Below, in pieces: positions 56,727 to 64,000 of a stretch of 64,000 nt of DNA; position 1 is the first letter of the stretch; each line of letters opens with the position of its first letter. Below the pieces are notes generated by a model. It saw only the letters and a program-made list of their open reading frames with translations. It was not told the DNA's origin and did not search any database. Position numbers and translations under genes: made by a program. Origin of the DNA: Maea johnstoni (lineage: Eukaryota; Annelida; Polychaeta; Spionida; Magelonidae). The stretch covers positions 26,896,744-26,960,743 of the forward strand of contig OZ012696.1 in assembly GCA_963942565.1 (NCBI GenBank), read 5' to 3'.

Positions 56727-57047
56727 ATGGCACACAAACACTACATTTCAGTTGATGGAACTATGGCTAAAACAAACAAAGTTGTCAGTATTGGTTCTCG
56801 TAAAGAGGGTACAATCAATCGCTATCGTGGTAAAGCATATATTCATTTTCTTGATAAACATAAAGGCAAAACATTAACGTTTTCTTCTGACGAGTTTGAA
56901 ATTTTGTTGAGGAAACGTGATAAAATTAAAAAAATATTTAAAGATCTTAAGAATAAGAAAGGAAAGAAGTCTGAGAAATCTTTTTCTGAAACAGAATCTG
57001 AGAATCTCAGTACTGATAATGAAGACGAAGATGGGGACTCCAACTAA
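56727..57047 (+). CDS. Small Polinton protein, PC4-like (tentative)
   Basis: About 106 residues from the ATG at 56727. The middle (SIGSRKEGTINRYRGKAYIH, then KTLTFSSDEFEILL) has the strand-strand-helix layout of the PC4/p15 single-strand DNA-binding coactivator fold: 'xVSIxxxxGK..I' followed by 'LTxxxFxxLL'. The tail is first basic and then acidic. A protein that binds single-stranded DNA would fit a protein-primed replicating element. The match is by eye and uncertain. Confidence 0.5.
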   Translation: MAHKHYISVDGTMAKTNKVVSIGSRKEGTINRYRGKAYIHFLDKHKGKTLTFSSDEFEILLRKRDKIKKIFKDLKNKKGKKSEKSFSETESENLSTDNEDEDGDSN

Positions 57048-57347
57048 TAATAGAAAGCTTCCTACACTAACTGCTGGTGTTGAGCATATTGAATGTGATT
57101 GCTCATGCTGCAATCATAAAATGGATAAGGTTGATGGGGAAGGTTTTAAATGGTTGAAATTGTTTTGTTGCTTTCATTTTAGATCTTAAACTTAAGGATT
57201 GATTGTCACATAGAAATGAGTTCAAAGAATTAATGTATCTCTGTAGACCTAAACATAGTGCCACAAACCCATAACCACTCAGAAAAAAACTGTGAGATAA
57301 GAGCGGTTATTTCTTATTTCTCAGGAAAGCCAACACGATCAGTCATA

Positions 57348-57728
57348 ATGAGTATTTCCAGTTCAGATACTGAGTTTGAAGATATTCAGAAACCTTGCAT
57401 ATGGTGTAGATCATACAATAAGTTAGCACAAGGAAAGAAATATTGTATTAAATGCTCGCAGAATTGCTTTCGTGAATGTAAGAGGTGTCATAGACCCTTT
57501 GATGATCAAAAATATTTTCAAAAAGATGCAAATCACTGTAACAGTTGTCAGACTACTTACTTGAAAGAAAAGGAAAAAAGGCAACTGAAACGCCAAAATG
57601 CTAACAAAGATAATGAAGAGGCAGCTGCGAAGCAAGCTAAATCAAGAACAGAAGGAAAACAAGATCTTCCTTTTGAAATACCTGAACACATGAAACTTGG
57701 GAAAATGGCTTACATTCCCATATTGTAA
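57348..57728 (+). CDS. Small Polinton zinc-binding protein
   Basis: About 126 residues from the ATG at 57348. Eight or more cysteines occur in C-x2-C pairs (CIWC, CIKC, CKRC, CNSC), so probably two zinc ribbons. A Lys/Gln-rich helix and a hydrophobic end follow. The function is unknown. Small zinc proteins of this type are common beside Polinton polymerase and integrase genes. Confidence 0.55.
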   Translation: MSISSSDTEFEDIQKPCIWCRSYNKLAQGKKYCIKCSQNCFRECKRCHRPFDDQKYFQKDANHCNSCQTTYLKEKEKRQLKRQNANKDNEEAAAKQAKSRTEGKQDLPFEIPEHMKLGKMAYIPIL

Positions 57729-57842
57729 GTAAATTGGTGATCTGAGTATACATCTTTGTTTAGAGAATTAATATGAAAGGAAAAAAACAAAGCAACAAAA
57801 GAGTACCAATTTCAGTATACCATCATCTTCAAAATATCTACT

Positions 57843-58877
57843 TTGATTCAAAACATCCTGCTGGATTTTCCTCAGCTATTTAGATTTGTCAAAGAAAAAT
57901 ACACAAAGGTGACTTTAAGAGATGTAAAAATATGGTTAGCAGGTCAGGATGCCTACACCCTTCACAAACCCCTAAGACATAGATTTAAGAGAAGAAAAAC
58001 CTTATCAAAAGGTATAGATTATCAATGGCAAGCTGATTTAGCATTTTTAATTAATCTTAAAAGATACAATAAAGGTTATCAATACCTATTAACAGTTATT
58101 GATGTTTTTTCTCGCTTTGCATTTGCTTTACCTCTGAAGAGTAAGACAAGAAATGAAATAATAAATGCCTTTCAGCTTTTATTCAAAACAAGGAAACCAA
58201 AATATCTTCAGACTGATGATGGCACTGAATTCCATAATAAAGATTTCAAAGCTTTCCTAAAAAAACATGATGTGAAATTATTTTCTACTAAATCAGATAC
58301 TAAGGGTTCCATCGTTGAAAGATTGAATCGTACACTAAAAGACAAAATGTTCAAGTATTTTACTAAGCACAATACATTGAATTATATAGATGTTCTCCAA
58401 GACCTTGTGCATGCATATAACAATAGTATTCACAGAAGCATTGGGATGACGCCAGCTGCAGTCAATCCAAATAATGAATCCATATTGTGGGAAAAACAGT
58501 ACAAGAAACATATTCAGCAAAGAAAATCTCCTCAATATAAATTCAAGATAGGTGACAAGGTACGTTTATCAAAATTAAGAAGAATATTCAAAAAGGGATA
58601 TCTTCCAAAATGGACTGATGAATATTTTGCTGTTATTGATCAAATAGCAACAAATCCTCCTGTATACAAAATCATAGACTTGAATGGTGAAATTCTAGAT
58701 GGCGCATTCTATAAACAAGAATTACAAAAGATTGAAATATCTGAAAATGAAGAATACAAAATAGATATACTTAAAAGGAGAGTCAGAAAGGGAAAGAAAC
58801 AATATTTCGTTCATTACAGAGGATGGCCAGACAGCTTTGATGAATGGATCAATGCCTCTCAGTTGTCCAATTTGTAA
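57843..58877 (+). CDS. Polinton integrase with C-terminal chromodomain
   Basis: A retroviral-type integrase core with the acidic triad contexts WQADLAF, QTDDGTEF and IVERLNRTLK. An SH3-like stretch (KIGDKVRL) follows, then a chromodomain at the end (YFVHYRGWPDSFDEWI). Chromodomains on integrases steer insertion to marked chromatin. An N-terminal zinc-binding part is not evident in this frame. Part of the Polinton fossil. Confidence 0.92.
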   Translation: MIQNILLDFPQLFRFVKEKYTKVTLRDVKIWLAGQDAYTLHKPLRHRFKRRKTLSKGIDYQWQADLAFLINLKRYNKGYQYLLTVIDVFSRFAFALPLKSKTRNEIINAFQLLFKTRKPKYLQTDDGTEFHNKDFKAFLKKHDVKLFSTKSDTKGSIVERLNRTLKDKMFKYFTKHNTLNYIDVLQDLVHAYNNSIHRSIGMTPAAVNPNNESILWEKQYKKHIQQRKSPQYKFKIGDKVRLSKLRRIFKKGYLPKWTDEYFAVIDQIATNPPVYKIIDLNGEILDGAFYKQELQKIEISENEEYKIDILKRRVRKGKKQYFVHYRGWPDSFDEWINASQLSNL

Positions 58878-58955
58878 ATAACATCAAAAGTGACATCACC
58901 AAACTGAACAATGTTTATGAGATAGGATGTTACTCTAGAGAATTTATCAAGAACA

Positions 58956-59618
58956 ATGGCTGAGACATTGGACATTTTTGATGCAAGAATCAAAGCACCA
59001 TTTGGAATGGTAGTGTCTGGTCCTCCCCTTGTTGGAAAGACCACATTTTGCTTAAGTTTAATCAAACAGAAATATTCCCTCATTGACAAACCTATAGATT
59101 ATATTATATGGTTTTATGGGGAATATAATGATACTATAAGAACAATTGAAAATACGTTTCAAAATGAAATTATCACTGTGAGAGGTCTTCCAGAAAATCT
59201 TGATGCCTACATACAACCAGGTAAATATGGTTTACATATTTATGATGATTTAATGATTGAATCTGTCAAAAGTTCATCATTAACATCTCTTATTTCAAAA
59301 AAGTGTCACCACTGTTCTGACAGTTGGATTTTGATTCTACAAAATTTATTCTATGAAGGAAAAGAGCGAAAAACAATCCTAAGGTGTTCGCACTACCTTG
59401 TAATATTTAATAATCCTATTGATAAATCAATGCCATATATGCTAGCCAAGAAGATTATGCCTAGAAACCAAAGATTGTTCCTTAAAATCTTTGAGATGGC
59501 TGCAGATAGATCTAATGGCTATCTTTTCGTAGATGGGAGCCAAAAGACTCCTCCACAGGCAAGATTAAGATCAGATATATTTGACGGATTCCAAAGGGTT
59601 TACATTCCGTCATTGTAA
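58956..59618 (+). CDS. Polinton packaging ATPase (FtsK/HerA, A32-like)
   Basis: A 220-residue frame with a Walker A motif (GPPLVGKTT) near residue 22 and a Walker B-like HIYDDLM near residue 95. The length and order match A32-type genome-packaging ATPases of Polintons. It overlaps the start of the next frame by one base. Confidence 0.9.
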   Translation: MAETLDIFDARIKAPFGMVVSGPPLVGKTTFCLSLIKQKYSLIDKPIDYIIWFYGEYNDTIRTIENTFQNEIITVRGLPENLDAYIQPGKYGLHIYDDLMIESVKSSSLTSLISKKCHHCSDSWILILQNLFYEGKERKTILRCSHYLVIFNNPIDKSMPYMLAKKIMPRNQRLFLKIFEMAADRSNGYLFVDGSQKTPPQARLRSDIFDGFQRVYIPSL

Positions 59619-59944
59619 TGGCCAAGGTATTGAAACATAAAGATTTCCTAACTCTTCTAGGTAAAAGTAAACAGAAACGAAGAAGAAATATGCTTATCAG
59701 CTTGGCTAACAATGGGGAACTTAAAGCAATAATAGAATGCATCATCAATGTTCTATATAGTAATGTACCATTAAAGAAGGAAGACCACAGCAAATTAAAA
59801 ACATTCAAAAAGTCTATGAGACAAGTAGTGAGAAAAGCAGAACCGATGAAATATAAAAGAGAAATCTTGCAACAAAAAGGTGGCTTTTTAGGTTCACTTA
59901 TTCCTATTGCTTTGACTGCTTTAACATCCCTTTTTCCAAAATGA
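59618..59944 (+). CDS. Small Polinton protein (basic, hydrophobic C-terminus)
   Basis: 108 residues, strongly basic, ending in a Gly/hydrophobic stretch (QKGGFLGSLIPIALTALTSL). This end is typical of a small conserved Polinton protein placed after the ATPase. A core- or membrane-associated virion protein is plausible. Identity is by position and the terminal motif. Confidence 0.6.
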   Translation: MAKVLKHKDFLTLLGKSKQKRRRNMLISLANNGELKAIIECIINVLYSNVPLKKEDHSKLKTFKKSMRQVVRKAEPMKYKREILQQKGGFLGSLIPIALTALTSLFPK

Positions 59945-60528
59945 GCTTTCAAGAAAGTATAATCATTCCTCTTGAAACTTTCAAGAAGTATCAAACCCAC
60001 AAAGGCACTGACAAAATACAAAATATTCAAAGTGAAAATGTTCTCTTTGATACATCTCTACCTCCAGATGTAAAAATGAAACTTTATAATCAAGAAAAAG
60101 CTCTAAAACAGAACATTCAAATACCATCAGCAGTGTCAGAACCAAAATCTAATGATACTACAAAGGATTATAATTTTATCATAGATTCTATTCCAACTGC
60201 AATTCAACCTTTTGTTTCCAGCATCTTACATCATCTCCAACGTTTTAAGGATCAAATTACATGGAATAATCAGTTAGAAGTAATCATTGATGGTAAACCA
60301 TTTGCAAATTCAAATATAATAAAACTATTTCAATTTATAATGAAGAAAATAACAATTACTTCTGATAAAGATATTCCAATTGCTGCATTTGAATTTTATA
60401 GAAAACTACTTGAGATAGGTGTACCAAATGCATGGATGAAGTTAACCTTTCCACGAAAATCAGGAAGGAAAAAGGGTAAAAGTACTGAATTGCAGATTGG
60501 AAGTGGACTATCTTGGATATCCATTTGA
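59941..60528 (+). CDS. Polinton protein of unknown function
   Basis: 195 residues. A mixed N-terminal half leads to a helical middle and a 'PNAWMKL' phrase near the C-terminus, then a basic GRKKGK stretch. It overlaps both neighbours by a few bases. Proteins of this place and size are found in other Polintons, but I cannot name a fold. Confidence 0.5.
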   Translation: MSFQESIIIPLETFKKYQTHKGTDKIQNIQSENVLFDTSLPPDVKMKLYNQEKALKQNIQIPSAVSEPKSNDTTKDYNFIIDSIPTAIQPFVSSILHHLQRFKDQITWNNQLEVIIDGKPFANSNIIKLFQFIMKKITITSDKDIPIAAFEFYRKLLEIGVPNAWMKLTFPRKSGRKKGKSTELQIGSGLSWISI

Positions 60529-61345
60529 TGGAAAAATGGATGCTTCATACAAATCTTTTTATGTAATTTTACCAAGTAATGTGAAATCCTCCTCCAATAA
60601 TAACAAAACGAGTCACTATATCACTCCACTTCCTCGAGCTTTAGAGCTACCATCAAAAGACTGGGAAGTAGCATTGGTTGAAATAAATTATCCATACTCA
60701 TTCTACAATGTTTTGCCACCCCTTAATGTAGTATACTTAGGTATCCAGAGGGGGCCAACTGTTCAGTTGTTTACAAGACAGATAGAGCCAGGGTTTTATA
60801 GATCAAATGATACCTTAATTGCAGCCATTAATGATACCATACCAAACATATTCAAAGGGTTTCTTAAAAAAGAAATGCTAAACTATGAAAATGATAGTAG
60901 TGATGATTTAAAAGATGGTGTTACTGTTGTCTTGGCAAAAAATGAATTCATTGAGGTTCATTCAGATATTGCTGAAATGTTTGGATTTACCAGTGCTCTC
61001 TTTGATAATCGGGGCGAGGCAGCCAAACAAAGAAAGAAAATTAAATCAAAAAGTCAGCCTGTACTTGGCACAGACCTATATAATCTCTATGTCTATTCAA
61101 ATATTGTTAAAGACGCACTAGTTGGAGACAGATTTGTACCATTGTTAAGGACCATTTCTGTCGATGGTAAAAATGGAGACTATATTCAAAAAGTCTTTGA
61201 GACACCTCACTATCTTCCATTGGCAAATGACTCTTTTCAACATATTGAGATAAAAGTTGCAGATGATTTAGGACAATGTATACGTTTTAAGTACGGTAAA
61301 GTTATTGTTAAACTCCATTTTAGACAAAAAGTAAAGCATGACTAG
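60497..61345 (+). CDS. Polinton minor capsid (penton-like) protein
   Basis: 282 residues. The start (SFYVILPSNVKS, then 'LPSKDWEVALVEINYPYSF') and the beta-rich remainder match the single jelly-roll penton-like protein of Polintons, which in related viruses forms the capsid vertices. It precedes the major capsid gene, as usual. Part of the fossil. Confidence 0.75.
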   Translation: MEVDYLGYPFDGKMDASYKSFYVILPSNVKSSSNNNKTSHYITPLPRALELPSKDWEVALVEINYPYSFYNVLPPLNVVYLGIQRGPTVQLFTRQIEPGFYRSNDTLIAAINDTIPNIFKGFLKKEMLNYENDSSDDLKDGVTVVLAKNEFIEVHSDIAEMFGFTSALFDNRGEAAKQRKKIKSKSQPVLGTDLYNLYVYSNIVKDALVGDRFVPLLRTISVDGKNGDYIQKVFETPHYLPLANDSFQHIEIKVADDLGQCIRFKYGKVIVKLHFRQKVKHD

Positions 61346-61769
61346 AGTGCCATATGTTCCTAATCCTGAACTGTATCGTGTTCATTATGGACATGGTCTT
61401 CCAGTTTTTGTTGGAGATGTACAACAAGATGGCTATGGTCTTGGAGGGTTTTTAAGTTCCTTATTCCGAAAGGTCATGCCTATAGTATCAAAGACGATAG
61501 TACCTGCCTTGAAAAGAACAGCAAAATCTGCTGGTAAATCTCTTTTGAAAACTGGAACAAGAGTACTATCAGATGTGGTATTAGAAGATAAAGAATTTAA
61601 AGAGTCCCTAAAACACAGAGGAAAAGAGGGTTTAAATGACTTCATTGGAAAAGTTACTGAGATGAAGGGAGGGTCATATAAACACAGAGCTAAGTGTTTG
61701 AAGCGACTTCAAAACAGAGTACAGAAAAAATCTAAAAGACGAAAATTTTCAGAAGACATATTTGAATAA
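61338..61769 (+). CDS. Small Polinton virion-type protein (adenovirus pVI/pX-like region)
   Basis: 143 residues. A Gly-rich, amphipathic segment (GYGLGGFLSSLFRKVMPIVS) is followed by a Lys/Ala-rich helix and a basic tail. The layout resembles adenovirus membrane-active or core proteins, and the same pattern is common next to Polinton capsid genes. The assignment is by composition and place. Confidence 0.6.
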   Translation: MTRVPYVPNPELYRVHYGHGLPVFVGDVQQDGYGLGGFLSSLFRKVMPIVSKTIVPALKRTAKSAGKSLLKTGTRVLSDVVLEDKEFKESLKHRGKEGLNDFIGKVTEMKGGSYKHRAKCLKRLQNRVQKKSKRRKFSEDIFE

Positions 61770-61773
61770 GAAA

Positions 61774-63123
61774 ATGTCACTTTTGCATATGGATAGTTGT
61801 GAATGTGTGAAATCCGAACTAGATTTATTTAATCTTCCTCCAACACAAACCAGCATAGAAGGAACTCGTTTTGAAAAGTACTATCCCTTGACATCACTTG
61901 ATCGAGGAGGTCCTTTAGAATTCAAAATTCACACTGGTGATCGTGAATACATCGATCCTGATTTTATCTTTTTGTATATGCAAACACGGATCTTAGATCA
62001 AGATGGTGATGAGCTGGATGAAGATGCTGATCCAGAGGCAGCAATCCCTGACCAGTCTTTGGTATTCCCAATCAACTACTTCCATGCGACATGCTTCAAA
62101 AGTATTGAGGTTCATTTGAATGGGAAATCCGTTAGTGGAAATGATACTTTGTATCCTTATCGATCATATTTGGAGTGTCTTCTTTCATACAACTCTGATT
62201 CAAAAGAAGAGCATCTTAAAACTAGTTTTTACAAAGACAAGGGAGAGTTAGATTCTTATTCTAAAGACCTTGACCTCACTGAAAAGACTCAAAACTCAGG
62301 GGCAACTGCCAGGTTGTTTATATCAAAATTAAGTAAAAGCTTTGAAACTTTGGGACGTTTACACAGTGAAATTTTCAGTCAGGGAAAACTCCTGTTAAAC
62401 AAAGTTGAAATGAATATCAAATTACAAAGAGCTGATCAAAAGTTTGCTCTCATGGCCTTTGATGACACCTCTCGTTACAACATTGCAATTGATAAAGCTG
62501 TATTGTATGCAGCTCACAAAACAATTAGTGATAGTGTAAGAGAGGCTCATGAAATGGCTCTTTTAACAAGAAATGCCAAATATCCGATGAGAAAAATACA
62601 GATGAAGTTTTTCACTAGAGGTGCTCAAAGAAGTGATCTCTCTGAACCTAATCTTGTGAATGGTATTCTTCCTGGAAGAATTGTTTTTGGTCTCGTTGAT
62701 AGCAATGGTTTCAATGGAAGTCTCCATCATAATCCTTTCAATTTTCAACATTTTGAAGTAAGACATATAATTCTAAGAAAAAATGGTCAGCCAGTTCCAT
62801 TTCAAGATATTGATTTAGATTTTGAAAATGATCATTTCTTTGAGGGATACCTTTCACTTTTGCATGGTACAGGGAGATTATTCAAAAATATCAATCAAGG
62901 TATACAGCCTTTGAAAGATTTCAAGAATGGGTATGCAATATATGCTTTTGATCTAACTCCAGATCATTCAGATAGTGGAAATTTTAACCTTATACAAGAG
63001 GGAAACATCAGTCTAGATATTAAACTTAATAAACCATATAACACAGGAATTACAATTGTGTGTTATCTGGAATATGATTCTGTTCTAGAAATTGATAAGG
63101 ATCGTAACATCTATTATGAATAA
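61774..63123 (+). CDS. Polinton major capsid protein (double jelly roll)
   Basis: About 450 residues. The start (SELDLFNLPPTQTSIE, then a 'GPLEFKIHTGDREYIDP' block) is the hallmark of the Polinton double jelly-roll capsid family, followed by long beta-rich halves ending near residue 450. The length is normal. The gene lies between the small virion-type protein and the protease. The reading frame opens slightly earlier at 61762. Part of the fossil. Confidence 0.92.
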   Translation: MSLLHMDSCECVKSELDLFNLPPTQTSIEGTRFEKYYPLTSLDRGGPLEFKIHTGDREYIDPDFIFLYMQTRILDQDGDELDEDADPEAAIPDQSLVFPINYFHATCFKSIEVHLNGKSVSGNDTLYPYRSYLECLLSYNSDSKEEHLKTSFYKDKGELDSYSKDLDLTEKTQNSGATARLFISKLSKSFETLGRLHSEIFSQGKLLLNKVEMNIKLQRADQKFALMAFDDTSRYNIAIDKAVLYAAHKTISDSVREAHEMALLTRNAKYPMRKIQMKFFTRGAQRSDLSEPNLVNGILPGRIVFGLVDSNGFNGSLHHNPFNFQHFEVRHIILRKNGQPVPFQDIDLDFENDHFFEGYLSLLHGTGRLFKNINQGIQPLKDFKNGYAIYAFDLTPDHSDSGNFNLIQEGNISLDIKLNKPYNTGITIVCYLEYDSVLEIDKDRNIYYE

Positions 63124-63625
63124 TAAAGAAATAACACACATTCTTAAAAGTCATCCATATACCAGAAATGTATTCATGTCAACCCATGCAGCTGACACCT
63201 TGCCTACAGTACCAGAGAATAGACCTTTGGCATATGTTGCAAATACTCATAAAAGAAATCAACCAGGTGAACACTGGGTTTGCTTTTATTTTCCTGTAAG
63301 TGGTCCTAGAGAATACTTTGATTCATATGGGTTTGAACCTACAACAAGCTTTGCTAAGTTTCTTGGTAGAGAATATTGGTACAACAAAAGGTTCCTGCAG
63401 TATCCTTTGTCATCAAGTTGTGGGCAATATGTTATATTTTTCATTTTCATGAGAGCTCTAGGGCATTCCATGGAAACAATTCTAAAGCTTTTTAATGAAC
63501 GTGATCTCCTAGCCAATGATCTTTTAATCAATACAATTGTGGAGCATAACTTCAATGTCGATTTAGATATATTTGATTCAGATTTTATCGGTAAGCAAAT
63601 AGCTCATAGCTTCATGAAAAAATGA
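63119..63625 (+). CDS. Polinton maturation cysteine protease (adenain-like)
   Basis: About 168 residues. The family signatures are GEHWVCFYF (catalytic His context), REYFDSYG (acidic residue) and SSSCGQYVIFF (catalytic Cys context), as in adenovirus-type C5/C48 proteases. The start overlaps the end of the capsid frame. Such proteases process virion proteins in related viruses. Part of the fossil. Confidence 0.9.
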   Translation, partial: NNKEITHILKSHPYTRNVFMSTHAADTLPTVPENRPLAYVANTHKRNQPGEHWVCFYFPVSGPREYFDSYGFEPTTSFAKFLGREYWYNKRFLQYPLSSSCGQYVIFFIFMRALGHSMETILKLFNERDLLANDLLINTIVEHNFNVDLDIFDSDFIGKQIAHSFMKK

Positions 63626-63713
63626 ATGTTGACCTTCAAAACAAATAACGAACTTAAGACAAAAACTTCTGAGATTGATGTCCTGAGCTACTTGATAAGC
63701 CACTTCAAGTAAC

Positions 63714-64000
63714 ATGATGAGCAATAAAGAAGAATCAAAGCCTTCAGGAACTAAGAGAGCCATTGGTGAATTAGAAGGGCCAACTAAAGATACCCTATCA
63801 GAAGGAGAAATAGAAAGTGATGATGATCAGTCTCCAGTTAAGCGGAGGGGAATGATTGCAGATATGGTACAAATGGTACTAGGAAAAAGGTTCTTGATAA
63901 AGAAATTAAATCGTCATGCCATAAAACCACGAAAAATATCTTCAAGAGTTGCAGGCTTCGATCTATTTGCTTTTGAAGCAGTCACGCTTGAACCTAACTC
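63714..64000 (+). CDS. Polinton-borne dUTPase, N-terminal part (cut by window end)
   Basis: The frame is open from the ATG at 63714 to the end of the window. An acidic, Ser-rich head of about 45 residues leads into a basic stretch. Then comes 'ISSRVAGFDLFAFEAVTLEP', which matches conserved motif I of trimeric dUTPases (A-G-x-D-L followed by a strand and LxP). dUTPase keeps uracil out of newly made DNA. It is not part of the usual Polinton core set. Most of the protein lies outside the window, so the call rests on one motif and its position. Confidence 0.75.
   Translation, partial: MMSNKEESKPSGTKRAIGELEGPTKDTLSEGEIESDDDQSPVKRRGMIADMVQMVLGKRFLIKKLNRHAIKPRKISSRVAGFDLFAFEAVTLEPN

Larger units (their letters stand above)
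50577..64000 (+). mobile_element. Polinton (Maverick) element, right part beyond the window
   Basis: A run of about a dozen plus-strand frames, closely packed and often overlapping by a few bases from 58.9 kb on, carries the Polinton core set: protein-primed DNA polymerase B, retroviral-type integrase with chromodomain, packaging ATPase, maturation protease, major capsid and penton-like capsid proteins. Small virion-type proteins and a dUTPase start are also present. Base and codon use is AT-rich and uniform across the block, unlike the host gene. The frames are long and open, so the copy looks young and nearly whole, with perhaps one or two breaks. Its left limit is unknown and its right end lies outside the window. 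No inverted repeats or target duplication could be checked. Described as a genomic fossil. Confidence 0.93.

Overview
This is nuclear DNA of a metazoan, most likely a marine invertebrate. A multi-exon host gene with GT-AG introns lies in AT-rich, repeat-laden DNA beside the end of a second host gene that ends in a chitin-binding domain. Around them are LINEs, a Penelope-like element, SINE-like copies, many short inverted-repeat DNA transposons (MITEs), a PIF/Harbinger element and a Polinton. I lean towards a lancelet, hemichordate or lophotrochozoan, but nothing here fixes the species.

Layout. 1-2.9 kb (minus): a retroelement ORF1-like frame coding an RNase H1-N/viroplasmin domain, a PHD finger, a coiled coil and three CCCH fingers. 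It is split by a transposon at 756-1939 that carries its own tandem array. 4.6-5.2 kb (plus): last exon of a chitin-binding-type protein. 6.5-8.6 kb: a piggyBac-type MITE next to a decayed Penelope-like element, itself interrupted by a MITE and a microsatellite. 10.9-31.6 kb (plus): a host gene that I could follow through 12 coding exons. The exon sum is 4779 bases, a multiple of three, giving 1592 residues, and every junction keeps phase. It codes a signal peptide, acidic spacer modules, a Thr-Pro-Lys repeat, one 1124-codon exon, basic and Ala/Arg-rich helices coded partly by micro-exons, and a short C-terminal domain. Its introns hold a 5'-truncated antisense LINE and at least nine MITE copies.

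32-39.4 kb: repeats only, including a LINE nested in a MITE, a 149-bp palindrome, a 126-bp tandem duplication and a hAT-type MITE with an 8-bp target duplication. 39.9-42.6 kb: a spliced PIF/Harbinger transposase with all three acidic catalytic residues. 44.5-49.4 kb: an array of tandem and segmental duplications, starting with an exact 216-bp-period repeat. 50.6-64.0 kb: a Polinton (Maverick), all genes on the plus strand, with protein-primed DNA polymerase B, chromodomain integrase, packaging ATPase, small virion-type proteins, penton-like and major capsid proteins, a maturation protease and the start of a dUTPase. It runs off the window end. It looks nearly whole and young, with perhaps one or two breaks, and is treated here as a genomic fossil.

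The host gene and the mobile elements show no functional link. The elements mainly shape the introns, flanks and splice-site surroundings. All calls come from reading the sequence and from family knowledge. No database search was run.
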